From Anaerolineae bacterium (lineage in GTDB: Bacteria; Chloroflexota; Anaerolineae; 4572-78; J111), in assembly GCA_020433785.1 (NCBI GenBank), contig JAGRCC010000851.1, forward strand, positions 1 to 6,093: a stretch of DNA of 6,093 bases, in the 5' to 3' direction. The first letter of the stretch is position 1, and each line of letters starts with the position of its first letter. Both the position numbers and the translations under genes were made by a program. Of this stretch, positions 5,212 to 6,093 are shown piece by piece. The notes below the pieces were generated by a model that searched no databases, was not told where the DNA came from, and saw only the letters and a program-made list of their open reading frames with translations.

Positions 5212-6093
5212 ATGACAACTATTCAATGCTTCTTTTTGGGGACGCCCAAGGTCACCAAAGACGATCACGCGCTTAAACTCACCAAAGCGAAGGGGATTGC
5301 GCTGCTGGTCTACCTGGCCACAGAGCGAACCACCCAAACGCGCGAGCAAGTGATGACCTTACTCTGGCCCGACAGCCTGCCCCAAGCCGCGCGTAAGAAT
5401 CTACGCAACACCCTATGGGATATCGGCAAAACGTTCGATGAGGACGTCGTTGAGGTTGACGGCGACAGTTTGCGCTTAGCCGAGTCGGTTTGGGTGGATA
5501 TCCACCCTTTTGAGGACACGTCGCCGGCGGCTGACCTCTCCCCGGTGAGCCGGTTGGAAGAGGCTGTGGCCTTGTATCGAGCGCCGCTAGCCGATGGCCT
5601 GAGCCTACTGGACGCGCCCGATTTTGAACTGTGGCTAACCACCCAACAACAGCGCCTCGATCGCCATTACCTACGTTTGCTCGATGCCCTCATCACCGCT
5701 CACCGAACAGCGGCCAATTGGCAGAAGGTGATCACTTATGCCCAGCAAGCCCTCATTTACGATAATTTGCAAGAGCCGATGCATCAGGCCCTTATGGAAG
5801 CTCACGCTCGCCTGGGCGAACGCGCCCAAGCCGTGCGCCAGTACGATAACCTGCGGGCGATTTTGGCCCAAGAGTTGGGCGTCGCCCCCCTGACCGAGAC
5901 CGAGTCGCTGCGAGCGGCTATTCTCAACGGCCATATTCAGGCCAGCCCCATGTCAATCACGGCGACTGCGCCTCGCCAGGTCAAAAAAGCCGTCCCGGCC
6001 AGCTCCCCGTTTGTCGGCCGCCAAGCCGAACGAGCGGTGATGGATGAAGCGCTGCAATTAGCCGCTGGCGGTCAGGCCCGCATCGTGCTGCTG
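5212..6093 (+). CDS. BTAD/AfsR-type (SARP-like) transcriptional regulator, 3' end outside the window
   Basis: N-terminal 294 residues of a large regulator; the frame is open to the last base. Residues about 20-90 form a winged-helix DNA-binding domain of the OmpR/SARP kind (LTKAKGIALLVYLA, then TREQVMTLLWPD and ARKNLRNTLWDI). Residues about 95-238 are a bacterial transcriptional activation domain of helical repeats (LEEAVALYRAPLADGL, FELWLTTQQQRLDRHYLRLL, EPMHQALMEAHARLGERAQAVRQYD, LAQELGVAPL). After a Pro/Ala linker, SPFVGRQAERAVMDEAL (265-281) marks the entry to an AAA/NACHT-type ATPase, and the window ends just before the Walker A loop. This is the layout of AfsR/MalT-like signal-integrating activators. 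A stop codon in frame at 5200-5202 makes ATG 5212 the first possible start. The regulated genes are not evident; the divergent yceI is a candidate. Confidence 0.92.
   Translation, partial: MTTIQCFFLGTPKVTKDDHALKLTKAKGIALLVYLATERTTQTREQVMTLLWPDSLPQAARKNLRNTLWDIGKTFDEDVVEVDGDSLRLAESVWVDIHPFEDTSPAADLSPVSRLEEAVALYRAPLADGLSLLDAPDFELWLTTQQQRLDRHYLRLLDALITAHRTAANWQKVITYAQQALIYDNLQEPMHQALMEAHARLGERAQAVRQYDNLRAILAQELGVAPLTETESLRAAILNGHIQASPMSITATAPRQVKKAVPASSPFVGRQAERAVMDEALQLAAGGQARIVLL

Noticed and set aside
5310..5934. Minus-strand open frames of 110 and 87 codons opposite the BTAD gene
   Set aside because: They lie wholly opposite a strong plus-strand coding frame with clear domains, and their translations show no motif.

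Overview
The window is about half G+C and looks like part of a chromosome from an environmental bacterium. The most likely source is the phylum Chloroflexota (Anaerolineae and relatives). This rests on the gene types: a large BTAD/AfsR-type regulator running off the right edge, a GAF-PAS histidine kinase running off the left edge, a cytoplasmic YceI protein, and a loose gene order. No rRNA, tRNA or other phylogenetic marker is present, so the assignment is an inference.

Layout from left to right. (1) Positions 1-1353, plus strand: the 3' part of a sensor histidine kinase, closed by a hairpin-T-tract terminator at 1392-1416. (2) Positions 1426-2529, minus strand: a complete MraY/WecA-type polyprenyl-phosphate sugar-1-phosphate transferase, convergent with the kinase. 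(3) Positions 2530-2944: a gene-free, AT-rich interval. It holds an 83-bp element with perfect 15-bp inverted arms (core GTGAC-A/T-GTCAC), two overlapping promoters and a dyad just before acpP. (4) Positions 2945-3187: acyl carrier protein. (5) Positions 3393-3809 and 3844-4332: a PaaI-type hotdog thioesterase and an LprI-like (DUF1311) lipoprotein, probably co-transcribed. (6) Positions 4333-4487: a 13-bp-stem terminator shared by converging genes and a 66-nt stretch with no G on the plus strand, containing a 16-bp tandem duplication. (7) Positions 4488-5042, minus strand: a YceI-family protein. (8) Positions 5043-5211: a divergent control region with two perfect TATAAT boxes facing opposite ways. 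(9) Positions 5212-6093, plus strand: the N-terminal part of a BTAD regulator that appears to be translated from a leaderless mRNA.

The genes do not form one pathway operon. There is a loose lipid and envelope theme: polyprenyl-phosphate glycan initiation, acyl carrier protein, acyl thioesterase, an isoprenoid-binding-fold protein and a lipoprotein. Separate promoters and terminators split them into at least four transcription units. I see no convincing new defence, mobile or biosynthetic system. The most unusual signals are non-coding: the inverted-repeat element, the G-free 3' region of yceI, the leaderless regulator start, and two 7-11-7 dyads near promoters.
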